Of a stretch of 5,555 bases of DNA, positions 1 through 5,555 are shown piece after piece. The stretch is from NCBI GenBank assembly GCA_903835145.1, contig CAILMA010000599.1, positions 1 to 5,555 on the forward strand, read 5' to 3'. Position 1 is the stretch's first letter; each line of letters begins with the position of its first letter. Below the pieces are notes generated by a model, which did not search any database, was not told where the DNA came from, and saw only the letters and a list, made by a program, of their open reading frames with translations. Both the position numbers and the translations under genes were made by a program. This stretch comes from an uncultured Bacteroidota bacterium. Its GTDB lineage: Bacteria; Bacteroidota; Bacteroidia; Chitinophagales; Chitinophagaceae.

Positions 1-894
1 CTTATTCAACTGGTTTTTTAATTCCTGTAAAGATGCGAACTTATGCTCATCACGTATCTTATGCAGAAAGATAATTTCGAGCTCATCACCATAAATATCC
101 TTATCAAAATCGAAGATGTTAGCTTCAATTCTAATTATTTTTTTGTCGGTAACTGTAGGGTTATAGCCAATGTTCAGCATGGCTCCGTATTCCGCACCGC
201 CATGCAGTAATTTTATGGCATAGATGCCAATGGGCGGCACTATCTGTGTCGGGTCTTCAGGCTCTATGTTCGCTGTCGGGAACCCTATTGTCCTGCCAAG
301 CTTATTACCATGCACTACTACCCCTTTTATAGTGTACCTACGGCCCAGCATGTGCTCCACATCCTGCATGCGACTGTCCCGCAGGGCATGCCTTATGCGG
401 GTAGAGCTTACTGCCGCAGCATCTATGAGTTGTGCAGGTATCTCAACGAGCTCATAATTATGCACCGGTGCATAGTGCTTGAGCATATTAATATCTCCAA
501 GCCTGTCATGGCCAAACCTATGGTCGTAGCCAATAACGATTTTGTAGGGATGGAAGTAATGAATAAGAAATTTTTCGATGTACCCGGTTGCAGTAAGTCG
601 TGAGAACTGTGTAGTAAAAGGTACTACTACTACATGGTCTATACCTACTTCTTCTACAAGCTTCAGCTTCGTAAGCAGCGGCGTAATAATACCCAGTGGC
701 TGGTGCGGAAACAACAACTTGCGTGGATGAGGATCAAAAGTGATTAGAATACTCTCCCCGCCCACTGCTTTAGCGTGTTGCACTACTTCCTGTAATATTG
801 CCCTGTGCCCCTTGTGTACACCATCAAATGTACCCACCGTCAAAACGGCCTTGTGGAATGCAGGCAGGGTGTTGATGTCGTAAAATACAGCCAT
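1..894 (-). CDS. ribF: Bifunctional riboflavin kinase / FAD synthetase RibF (C-terminus cut by window edge)
   Basis: This cytoplasmic enzyme phosphorylates riboflavin to FMN and then adenylylates FMN to FAD. The frame is open from ATG at 894-892 to base 1, giving 298 residues without a stop. The family is usually about 305-315 residues, so only a few are missing. The N-terminal adenylyltransferase half shows GTFDGVHKGH (21-30, the phosphate-binding HxGH-type motif), TFDPHPR (52-58), GYDHRFG (122-128) and SSTRIR (163-168). The C-terminal kinase half shows GRTIGFPTANI (200-210, with the PTAN nucleotide/metal motif), NIGYNPTV (241-248), the expected catalytic Glu at 257 in IEANIFDF, and the YGDELEIIFLHKIRDEHKF ending (268-286). 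Every key motif is intact. The start is supported by conserved sequence beginning about 15 residues in and by a promoter 12 bases upstream. A terminator separates it from the upstream terD genes, so it is probably transcribed alone or with genes beyond the left edge. Confidence 0.97.
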   Translation of the reverse strand, partial: MAVFYDINTLPAFHKAVLTVGTFDGVHKGHRAILQEVVQHAKAVGGESILITFDPHPRKLLFPHQPLGIITPLLTKLKLVEEVGIDHVVVVPFTTQFSRLTATGYIEKFLIHYFHPYKIVIGYDHRFGHDRLGDINMLKHYAPVHNYELVEIPAQLIDAAAVSSTRIRHALRDSRMQDVEHMLGRRYTIKGVVVHGNKLGRTIGFPTANIEPEDPTQIVPPIGIYAIKLLHGGAEYGAMLNIGYNPTVTDKKIIRIEANIFDFDKDIYGDELEIIFLHKIRDEHKFASLQELKNQLNK

Positions 895-905
895 TTATAG
901 ATGCA

Positions 906-936
906 CAAAGATAACAGATTTCCGTTACAGCTCAAA
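906..936 (-). promoter_or_regulatory. Bacteroidota-type promoter of ribF
   Basis: Read on the minus strand, TTTG (936-933) is followed by a 19-base spacer and TATCTTTG (913-906). This fits the Bacteroidota housekeeping sigma consensus TTTG-N19-20-TAnnTTTG at every fixed base. The -7 box ends 11 bases before the ribF ATG (894), so transcription should begin about 6-9 bases before the start codon. That leaves no room for a Shine-Dalgarno site. The box positions are seen directly; the start of transcription is inferred. Confidence 0.75.
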
Positions 937-1016
937 AAATGAAAATGTTAGATGCTTGCTTTCAAATTTGCCTTTCGGACCCGGATAATTCGATACCGGT
1001 AGTCAAATTTAATGCA

Positions 1017-1059
1017 CAAAAAAGCTGCTGGAAAGAACTTAAAATCCTTTCCCGCAGCT
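1017..1059 (-). terminator. Rho-independent terminator of the terD pair
   Basis: On the minus strand AGCTGCGGGAAAG (1059-1047) pairs with CTTTCCAGCAGCT (1035-1023) across an 11-base loop. The stem has 12 paired positions and a single C/T mismatch. It is followed at once by a run of T (1023-1018). It begins 39 bases after the stop of the distal terD gene (1099) and ends about 80 bases before the ribF promoter, so it separates the two transcription units. The other strand has no T-run after the stem, so it acts only on leftward transcripts. Confidence 0.88.
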
Positions 1060-1098
1060 AACAAATACAGAGGTCATCAATTTAATGATTGTCGCGTA

Positions 1099-1770
1099 CT
1101 ATGAATACTTTTTCAGAATGTCTACAAAACTATCAGACTCGTGCGGTTCGCCAATTGCGCGGAACTTCCAGGTTCCATCTTTACGATATACTTCTGAGAA
1201 TACCATAGAGCACTTGCCATTGTATGATGCATCGCCTGATAAATTGAACTTGGCTATTTCCTTCCCGTTCTTATCTACGGCACGTATGAACGCGTTTTCG
1301 AGCAGTCCAAAATGTTGGTTGTTCTGCCGTCCGTGGTAGATGGAAACAACAAACAATATCTTCTGGTATTTTGCATCCAGTGAGTCCAACTTAACGATGA
1401 TTTGCTCATCGTCGCCGTCGCCTGCACCGGTGCGGTTATCGCCCGTGAGCCAAATATGACCCGATGGATGCTTCTGTGAGTTGAAGAAAATGATATCGCC
1501 CTCATAAAAACCTACTGAGCGACCATCGCCTGTCTGCACACTCCTGCCCATATCAGCCACTTTATCGTTGGCATCAAGCAAGAAGGCAATCGCATCAAGG
1601 TCATACTCAGCTTCCTTTTGACCGCCGAGCAACTTACCAAAAAAGCCACTGCTTTTCTGCTGGCGCACATCCCACCCCAGCCCTATAGTAACTGAAGAAA
1701 GGTCGTAGCTTTCTCCCTTATCCCCTTTACGCAGGTCTATTGTTTGACCTTTTACTAAGTTTATTGCCAT
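1099..1770 (-). CDS. TerD-family stress protein, enlarged paralogue
   Basis: A cytoplasmic TerD-domain protein of the tellurite-resistance/stress family. These proteins bind calcium, and their biochemical role is not settled. It is 223 residues against about 190 for ordinary TerD. The domain is recognisable from MAINLVKGQTIDL (1-13), TIGLGWD (28-34), YDLDAIAFLLD (56-66), TGDNRTGAGDGDDEQI (109-124, acidic calcium-binding loop), ILFVVSIYHG (138-147), FIRAVDKNGKEIAKF (161-175) and WKFRAIG (201-207). The extra length lies mainly in two stretches: residues about 35-54, with a Gly/Phe-rich FFGKLLGG, and about 72-90, rich in Gly and Ser. The usual VVTIHDA motif, kept in its neighbour, here reads VVSIYHG. 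It lies 28 bases downstream of the other terD gene, with no Shine-Dalgarno sequence in the gap, and is followed by a strong terminator, so the two should be co-transcribed. No terC, terB, terZ or kinase-like ter partner is visible nearby. Confidence 0.9.
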   Translation of the reverse strand: MAINLVKGQTIDLRKGDKGESYDLSSVTIGLGWDVRQQKSSGFFGKLLGGQKEAEYDLDAIAFLLDANDKVADMGRSVQTGDGRSVGFYEGDIIFFNSQKHPSGHIWLTGDNRTGAGDGDDEQIIVKLDSLDAKYQKILFVVSIYHGRQNNQHFGLLENAFIRAVDKNGKEIAKFNLSGDASYNGKCSMVFSEVYRKDGTWKFRAIGEPHESDSFVDILKKYS

Positions 1771-1798
1771 TGTTAATTATTTGAGTGCAGCACACCAA

Positions 1799-2373
1799 TT
1801 ATTTAATGATTTGTCCGGTATAGTATTTTGCCAAAAAGAAAGCAAGGTCTTCTTTATAGCCAATGCCTGAAGCTTCAAATTTCCATTTGTTGTCTCTTCT
1901 GTAGAGCCTGCCAAACTCAACGGCTGTTTCTATAGAAAAATCTTCGCCCAACTCATATTTAGCAACTTCCTGTCCGTTCGCATCATCTACAATGCGGATG
2001 TATGAATTCCTTACCTGGCCAAAATTTTGCTTCCGGTTTACAGCATCGTGGATGGTTACAACAAATAAAATCTCGTTTACACGAGCATCTACCTTGCTAA
2101 GATCTACCATAATGGTTTCGTCATCGCCAGCAGCACTGTTGCCACCTGTAGGGTCATCGCCGGTGTGGTGTAAGGCCTGGTCGGGAGAATCAGTATTACC
2201 ATAAAAAACAAAAAACGGTTCGGCAGGTATTTGCCGGTTGCCATCTATCATAAATGCGGAAGCATCGAGGTCAAATGCAGCTCCGGTACCCTCATTGGGG
2301 TTCCAGCCCAGCCCTACACTCATTTTCGTGAGGCCTATATCTATCTTCTGGCCTTTTGCAGATTAATTGCCAT
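1799..2373 (-). CDS. terD: TerD-family stress protein with an apparent one-base frameshift near its start
   Basis: The upstream member of the terD pair. The continuous frame runs from ATG 2323 to the stop at 1799-1801 (174 residues). It carries VGLGWNPNEGTG, FDLDASAFMID (17-27), TGDDPTGGNSAAGDDE (54-69, acidic calcium-binding loop), ILFVVTIHDA (85-94), NFGQVRNSYIRIVD (100-113) and WKFEASGIGY (147-156). That start lacks the first strand of the TerD fold. A canonical TerD opening, MAINLQK, begins at ATG 2373, the same first four residues as its neighbour, but in another frame that stops after ten codons. Adding one A to the A-run at 2357-2354 restores MAINLQKGQKIDIGLTK joined to MSVGLGW and a 191-residue protein, the normal family length. 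The whole span 1799-2373 is therefore treated as the gene. Whether the lesion is real or a sequencing or assembly error cannot be told here. Family identity is secure; functionality is uncertain. Confidence 0.88.
2354..2357 (-). other. Putative frameshift site (A-run, one base short) in terD
   Basis: The minus-strand reading CTG CAA AAG GCC AGA AGA TAG ends the MAINLQK frame. With a fifth A it would read CTG CAA AAA GGC CAG AAG ATA, which encodes LQKGQKI and continues in frame into the rest of the gene. The distance from ATG 2373 to ATG 2323 is 50 bases, one short of 17 codons. A deletion in a homopolymer is the simplest explanation. Programmed -1 shifting on A-AAG is possible but there is no full slippery heptamer, and a four-base run is short for polymerase slippage. 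Confidence 0.8.
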
Positions 2374-2540
2374 GGTTTTATTTTTAAGTGGTTGGTCTAA
2401 AATTTATCCCGAAATTAATGGGAAAACTACTCAAAACATAATGCCACCACAAAAGGGTTATATAAAATTTTGGTAAATAACGCAGCTCTTCCAGCGTAAA
2501 GCACCGGGAACACTACTGCATATGGTGTCATAAACAGAAA

Positions 2541-2556
2541 GCAATCAACTTATTGC
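2541..2556 (-). terminator. Weak candidate terminator after rocD
   Basis: On the minus strand GCAAT (2556-2552), a six-base loop and ATTGC (2545-2541) form a five-pair stem followed by TTTCTGTTT. It lies 14 bases after the rocD stop. The stem is short and the T-run is interrupted, so this is a candidate only. It is the best hairpin found in the 197-base gap 2374-2570. That gap should also hold the terD promoter, but no exact TAnnTTTG box is present. The nearest, TATGTTTTG at about 2430-2438, has one base too many and no -33 partner. Confidence 0.3.
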
Positions 2557-2570
2557 AAGAGGCATAGAAA

Positions 2571-3800
2571 TCACAACACAAGCGACCTGCTTATGATATC
2601 GAGGCACTCGTCTACCTGCTCCCTGCTTATGAGCAATGGTGGCGCAAACCTTATCTTGTCGCCATGGGTAGGCTTAGCAAGCAGGCCATTGTTTTTCATA
2701 TTCAGGCACATTTCCCATGCAGCGTCCTTCACAGGGTGTTTTATCTCAATTGCATTAAGCAAACCCTTGCCTCTTACAACCGAAATAAACTCGTTGCCAA
2801 GCCCCAGCAACTGCTCACGGAAATACGCACCCTGCACCGCTGCATTCTCTGACATGTGCTCGTCTTTCAATACCTGCAAGGCTGTAATAGCTACCTTGCA
2901 CGCCAATGGATTACCACCATAGGTGGACCCATGGTCGCCCGGCTTGATGGTAAGCATTATTTCATCGTCGGCCAGCACAGCGGAAACCGGCATTGTGCCG
3001 CCGCTCAATGCTTTACCTAAAAGTAAGATATCAGGCCGCACTTCTTCGTGATCGCAGGCCAGCATTTTACCGGTGCGGGCAAGTCCGGTCTGTATTTCAT
3101 CTGCTATAAGCAATACCTGCGCACGCTTACAAAGTGCTGCCACCTTGGTGAGATAGCCAGCATCGGGCACAATCACACCTGCTTCACCCTGGATAGGCTC
3201 TACAAGAAAAGCAACCACATTTTTATCTTCCAAAGCTGCTTCAAGGGCAGCAATATCATTGTAAGGTATTGTATCAAACCCCGGAGTAAACGGACCAAAA
3301 TCGCGCCGTGAATCAGCATCGGTGCTAAAGGATACCACGCTTATTGTGCGACCATGAAAGTTATTGCCACAGGTTATAATTTTAGCTTTACCGGGCTCTA
3401 CCCCCTTCACTTCATATCCCCAGCGGCGTGCAAGCTTCAGCCCGGTTTCTACCGCTTCAACGCCAGTATTCATCGGCAGCACCTTGTCGTAACCAAAAAA
3501 ACTGTGCATATATTCTTCATACTCGCCAAGCACATTGTTATGAAATGCACGGGAAGTGAGCGTAAGTTTCTGAGCCTGCTCTATAAAAACTTCAATAATA
3601 CGCGGATGACAATGACCCTGATTAATAGCTGAATAACCGGAAAGAAAATCAAAATAGCGTTTTTCGTCAACGTCCCAAACATGAACACCCCTGCCGCGAG
3701 TAAGTACTACCGGCAACGGATGGTAATTGTGAGCCCCGTATTGGGCTTCCTTTTCTAAATAGTATTCAGTTTGTGACGAAAGTGACGTTGTTAACCGCAT
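2571..3800 (-). CDS. rocD: Ornithine aminotransferase (ornithine-oxo-acid transaminase)
   Basis: A cytoplasmic PLP enzyme that moves the delta-amino group of ornithine to 2-oxoglutarate, giving glutamate-5-semialdehyde and glutamate, and so links arginine/ornithine breakdown to proline and glutamate. It has 409 residues, normal for class-III ornithine aminotransferases. Residues matching the human enzyme's active site are all present: Tyr26 in GAHNYHPLP, Tyr56 in [10 protein letters not shown], Arg151 in FHGRTIS, Glu206 in EPIQGEAG, Asp234 in DEIQTG, the PLP lysine Lys263 in LGKALSGG, Thr293 in GSTYGGN and Arg384 in IRFAPPL. The two Tyr and the Arg distinguish it from acetylornithine and GABA aminotransferases. 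The ATG at 3800 is right because the conserved [15 protein letters not shown] starts at residue 12 and the next Met is at 98. The TAACTTTG box ends only four bases upstream, implying an almost leaderless mRNA. No arginase or proline genes adjoin it. Confidence 0.97.
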   Translation of the reverse strand: MRLTTSLSSQTEYYLEKEAQYGAHNYHPLPVVLTRGRGVHVWDVDEKRYFDFLSGYSAINQGHCHPRIIEVFIEQAQKLTLTSRAFHNNVLGEYEEYMHSFFGYDKVLPMNTGVEAVETGLKLARRWGYEVKGVEPGKAKIITCGNNFHGRTISVVSFSTDADSRRDFGPFTPGFDTIPYNDIAALEAALEDKNVVAFLVEPIQGEAGVIVPDAGYLTKVAALCKRAQVLLIADEIQTGLARTGKMLACDHEEVRPDILLLGKALSGGTMPVSAVLADDEIMLTIKPGDHGSTYGGNPLACKVAITALQVLKDEHMSENAAVQGAYFREQLLGLGNEFISVVRGKGLLNAIEIKHPVKDAAWEMCLNMKNNGLLAKPTHGDKIRFAPPLLISREQVDECLDIISRSLVL

Positions 3801-3804
3801 ATTG

Positions 3805-3812
3805 CAAAGTTA
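3805..3812 (-). promoter_or_regulatory. -7 box of the rocD promoter
   Basis: The minus-strand sequence TAACTTTG is a perfect match to the Bacteroidota -7 consensus TAnnTTTG. It ends four bases before the rocD ATG (3800). No TTTG is found at the expected -33 distance (the bases there read GGTA), so activity may be modest or need an activator. The predicted transcription start falls at or beside the ATG, leaving little or no leader. Confidence 0.55.
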
Positions 3813-3837
3813 CGATTTTAGATGAAATGTCTACCCC

Positions 3838-3861
3838 GCGGCGCAATATCAAATCCGCCGC
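3838..3861. repeat. GC-rich inverted repeat upstream of the rocD -7 box
   Basis: GCGGCG (3838-3843) and CGCCGC (3856-3861) form a perfect six-pair stem with a 12-base A/T-rich loop. Neither strand carries a T-run after the stem, so it is not a classical terminator. It lies about 26 bases upstream of the rocD -7 box, where a -33 element or a regulator site would be expected. A cis-regulatory role is only inferred. Confidence 0.4.
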
Positions 3862-3917
3862 TCCATAGAGTAAACCGTTTAAAAAAATTAGCTCCTCTTA
3901 TAAATTTCAAATCCGGC

Positions 3918-3934
3918 ACCGTTTCACCAACGGT
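3918..3934 (-). terminator. Weak candidate terminator of the potassium channel gene
   Basis: ACCGTT and AACGGT form a perfect six-pair stem with a five-base loop, three bases after the channel gene's stop codon on the minus strand. The following sequence, GCCGGATTTG, lacks a proper T-run, so intrinsic termination would be weak. A T7 run does occur further on at about 3880-3886, but no stem directly precedes it. Confidence 0.35.
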
Positions 3935-3937
3935 AAA

Positions 3938-4912
3938 TTACGCCTCTACCAGCTCGGTAATATCAACCAACTCGTGTGCATTAATTTTATCCAGCTCAAG
4001 TATAGTGTACTTACCGTCCCTCGCCCGTTCAAACATCGGCAGGAATTTCGCACCATAAATAACCTGCTGGTAGGTATAAGAAGTACGTTGCTGCGCTATA
4101 TTAGAAAAATGGTCATCAAAAGCCTTAATATTCACAATCACTTCCATTTTTGATGAAACAACCTGTTCCTTCGTCATACCATTGAGTGGACTATCTTCTG
4201 TAATGTGGTGCACTATTGTCCAGCTAAGCGCGAGAGAATTGATTTTTGCGAACTCAAGCGGTAACTGGTAGAAACGCGTAACTGTTTTGTTGTGTTCCTT
4301 TACGTGCATAGCCAGCGTAAGCTGAGCCTCAACATCAGTAAGGTGATTGTTTTTATAAGTTGCAATACGCACCATAAGAGCTTTACCTTCTTTATAAGGA
4401 GCGATGAGCAGGTTGTTGCTAAAAATAAGGTATGCCCTCGGGCGGGAAAACCGCCCATAGATAAGACCTGTTACCACCGCAAACGACAAAATACCCAGCA
4501 GCGACTCAAGCGAAGCGACCGCATTCGTAAGCAGACCTTCTGGCGATACCCTGCCATAACCTACTGTGGTAAGTGTCTGAGAACTGAAAAAGAACGCTTC
4601 AATAAACTTGTCAATTACGGTCTGCCCTTTTTCTACTCCAACCAAGTGCTCGACCCCAGTGAGCATGTACATCACAGCAAAAAACAAATTGATGGCAGAG
4701 TAAAATACAAATATGACCAAAAAAAAGCTCGACCGCTTCATGCGCAGCAGCGTATGGTATATGCTGATGCGCTCCCAGAATGGAATACCGGTTTTGCGCA
4801 AGTTCGTTGACCCATCGGGGTTAATGAGCCTCGCGCCCTCAACACCACTGTTGGGGCCAAAGCCTGTGTTACTTATATCTTTTAATCTGCTTCTGTTGCT
4901 ATGAGCCGACAT
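3938..4912 (-). CDS. Inward-rectifier-type potassium channel (KirBac-like)
   Basis: An inner-membrane two-helix potassium channel, expected to be a tetramer, with a cytoplasmic C-terminal IRK domain. Its 324 residues match the KirBac length. Layout: a polar N-terminus (1-45); an amphipathic slide helix (about 46-60); TM1 (about 61-84); pore helix (about 101-114); selectivity filter TVGYG (116-120); TM2 (about 128-152); the Kir-specific linker GRFSRPRA (153-160); then the beta-rich IRK domain (about 161-300), with LIFSNNLLIAPY, LSWTIVHHITEDSPL (229-243) and IYGAKFLPMF (285-294). The linker and this domain separate it from KcsA-like or Trk proteins. Odd points: Arg121 follows the filter directly, and Phe144 aligns with the rectification-control Asp172 of Kir2.1, so polyamine-dependent rectification may be weak (inferred). 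Start: the ATG at 4912 has AGAAGA about 10 bases upstream. The 56-base gap to the upstream gene allows co-transcription. Confidence 0.92.
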   Translation of the reverse strand: MSAHSNRSRLKDISNTGFGPNSGVEGARLINPDGSTNLRKTGIPFWERISIYHTLLRMKRSSFFLVIFVFYSAINLFFAVMYMLTGVEHLVGVEKGQTVIDKFIEAFFFSSQTLTTVGYGRVSPEGLLTNAVASLESLLGILSFAVVTGLIYGRFSRPRAYLIFSNNLLIAPYKEGKALMVRIATYKNNHLTDVEAQLTLAMHVKEHNKTVTRFYQLPLEFAKINSLALSWTIVHHITEDSPLNGMTKEQVVSSKMEVIVNIKAFDDHFSNIAQQRTSYTYQQVIYGAKFLPMFERARDGKYTILELDKINAHELVDITELVEA

Positions 4913-4968
4913 GATGAATTTCTTCTTTTTAAAATAGATACTTGAAAATATTGGAAATGCTCCAGTTG

Positions 4969-5555
4969 TTAAGATGGCTGCTTTTGACTGCGCAGTTCAT
5001 ACCAAAGCGAACCTCCTATCAGGGCTATCATAACCGCTCCAGTCAAAAATAAGACAATATGGCCGGTAAAATACAACTTTGCCACATAATGAATTCCTAT
5101 AAATAAAGAGCCAAAAACAATAAGCTGAAGAAGCCAGTGTTTTAATGGTATGATTTCAAAAACGCCAGCCTGCAACGCGCGGGCCGAATGAAAAAGATAA
5201 AATGCCGCCTGAAAATAGGTAGAGACAACAAAACTTAGCGCCACCCCCGGCAGTCCCAGCCACCGGTAAAAAGGATAAAAAAGCGCGCAGGCAAGTGCAA
5301 GATCAAGCACCGCCCCAATGTTTATAGTAGCACCCTTATGGTGCTTCTGCAAAACCGTGGTAAAGCTATAAGCCCGCAATGGCAATACGCAAACAGAAAT
5401 CAAAAATACCGGAGTGGAATCGGGATAATGCAGTAGCCCCATCAACTCACCACCCGATAAAAACAGGAAGAAAAAGATGGGGAATACAATACAGGAAAGA
5501 ACCTTTCCCGAATGTAAAAGGAGTGCAATGGTAGCATCTTTAGCGTTGTAACCAC
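4969..5555 (-). CDS. Probable polysaccharide flippase (Wzx-like, MOP superfamily), C-terminal part
   Basis: The frame is open from the right edge to the stop at 4969-4971, showing 194 C-terminal residues. The true start lies outside the window, so the apparent TTG start near 5445 is internal: in-frame coding continues upstream, with hydrophobic residues typical of the same protein. About six membrane segments are visible, at residues about 17-33, 48-62, 78-96, 103-121, 140-156 and 163-183, with a basic tail ending LRSQKQPS. The pattern of an INIGAVLDL helix followed by WLGLPGVALSFVVSTYFQA (98-116) resembles the asparagine-containing helix and the G-x-x-G-x-A helix of MOP/Wzx exporters, which flip lipid-linked oligosaccharides across the inner membrane. 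Full family members have 12-14 segments and about 420-500 residues. The substrate cannot be told. Another MOP-type or MATE-like transporter is the main alternative. Confidence 0.7.
   Translation of the reverse strand, partial: GYNAKDATIALLLHSGKVLSCIVFPIFFFLFLSGGELMGLLHYPDSTPVFLISVCVLPLRAYSFTTVLQKHHKGATINIGAVLDLALACALFYPFYRWLGLPGVALSFVVSTYFQAAFYLFHSARALQAGVFEIIPLKHWLLQLIVFGSLFIGIHYVAKLYFTGHIVLFLTGAVMIALIGGSLWYELRSQKQPS

Noticed and set aside
224..603. Plus-strand open frames of 77 and 97 residues
   Set aside because: Both are antisense to ribF, whose motifs are complete in the minus frame.
978..1000. CCGG...CCGG near-palindrome between ribF and terD
   Set aside because: Only four base pairs can form and there is no T-run, so it does not support a terminator or a regulatory site.
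1275..1505. 76-residue minus-strand open frame inside the second terD gene
   Set aside because: It is an alternative frame of the same strand as the TerD coding sequence, which is conserved throughout.
2231..2476. 81-residue plus-strand open frame crossing the terD start and the adjoining gap
   Set aside because: Most of it is antisense to terD. The rest is A/T-rich spacer and the protein has no recognisable features.
4292..4810. 172-residue plus-strand open frame
   Set aside because: It lies entirely inside the potassium channel gene on the other strand, has no recognisable domain and is rich in residues expected from antisense reading. The channel reading carries the selectivity filter and the Kir linker.
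5443..5445. TTG as a start codon of a 158-residue membrane protein
   Set aside because: The same frame stays open to the window edge and the upstream residues continue a hydrophobic segment, so this is the inside of a longer gene.
1..5555. An undescribed defence or multi-gene system
   Set aside because: Every gene belongs to a known family with a separate role. There are no mobile-element borders, nuclease, toxin or signalling genes, and each transcription unit is short, so co-location gives no evidence of a joint system.

Overview
The window looks like ordinary chromosomal DNA from a member of the Bacteroidota, plausibly of the Chitinophagaceae type. Three things point there. Two promoters match the Bacteroidota TAnnTTTG -7 box. 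Start codons are preceded by A/T-rich sequence rather than a Shine-Dalgarno motif. The RibF and ornithine aminotransferase sequences have the wording usual in that phylum. Assignment below phylum level is a guess.

All six genes lie on the minus strand, so they read from right to left. From the right edge: the C-terminal part of a multi-membrane-segment flippase-like protein (4969-5555, cut by the window); a bacterial inward-rectifier-type potassium channel (KirBac-like, 3938-4912); ornithine aminotransferase rocD (2571-3800); two tandem TerD-family stress proteins (1799-2373 and 1099-1770); and the bifunctional riboflavin kinase/FAD synthetase ribF (1-894, lacking its last codons at the left edge). 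No RNA genes, insertion sequences, CRISPR arrays or convincing plus-strand genes were seen. No gap between genes exceeds about 205 bases.

The transcription units appear short. The flippase and channel are 56 bases apart and could be co-transcribed. rocD has its own perfect -7 box only four bases before its ATG, which implies a leaderless or nearly leaderless mRNA. The two terD genes form a two-gene operon (28-base gap) closed by the best terminator in the window (1017-1059). ribF then starts from its own well-formed promoter (TTTG, 19 bases, TATCTTTG). The genes do not form one pathway: FAD synthesis, ornithine catabolism, potassium flux, stress/metal tolerance and probable surface-glycan export simply sit side by side.

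The most notable observation is a one-base deletion in an A-run at the start of the first terD gene. It separates a canonical N-terminus (MAINLQK...) from the rest of an otherwise intact 191-residue TerD protein. Other points worth a look are the enlarged second TerD paralogue with two insertions, unusual residues at the filter exit and rectification position of the potassium channel, and a GC-rich hairpin just upstream of the rocD -7 box. I do not see evidence for an undescribed multi-gene system here.
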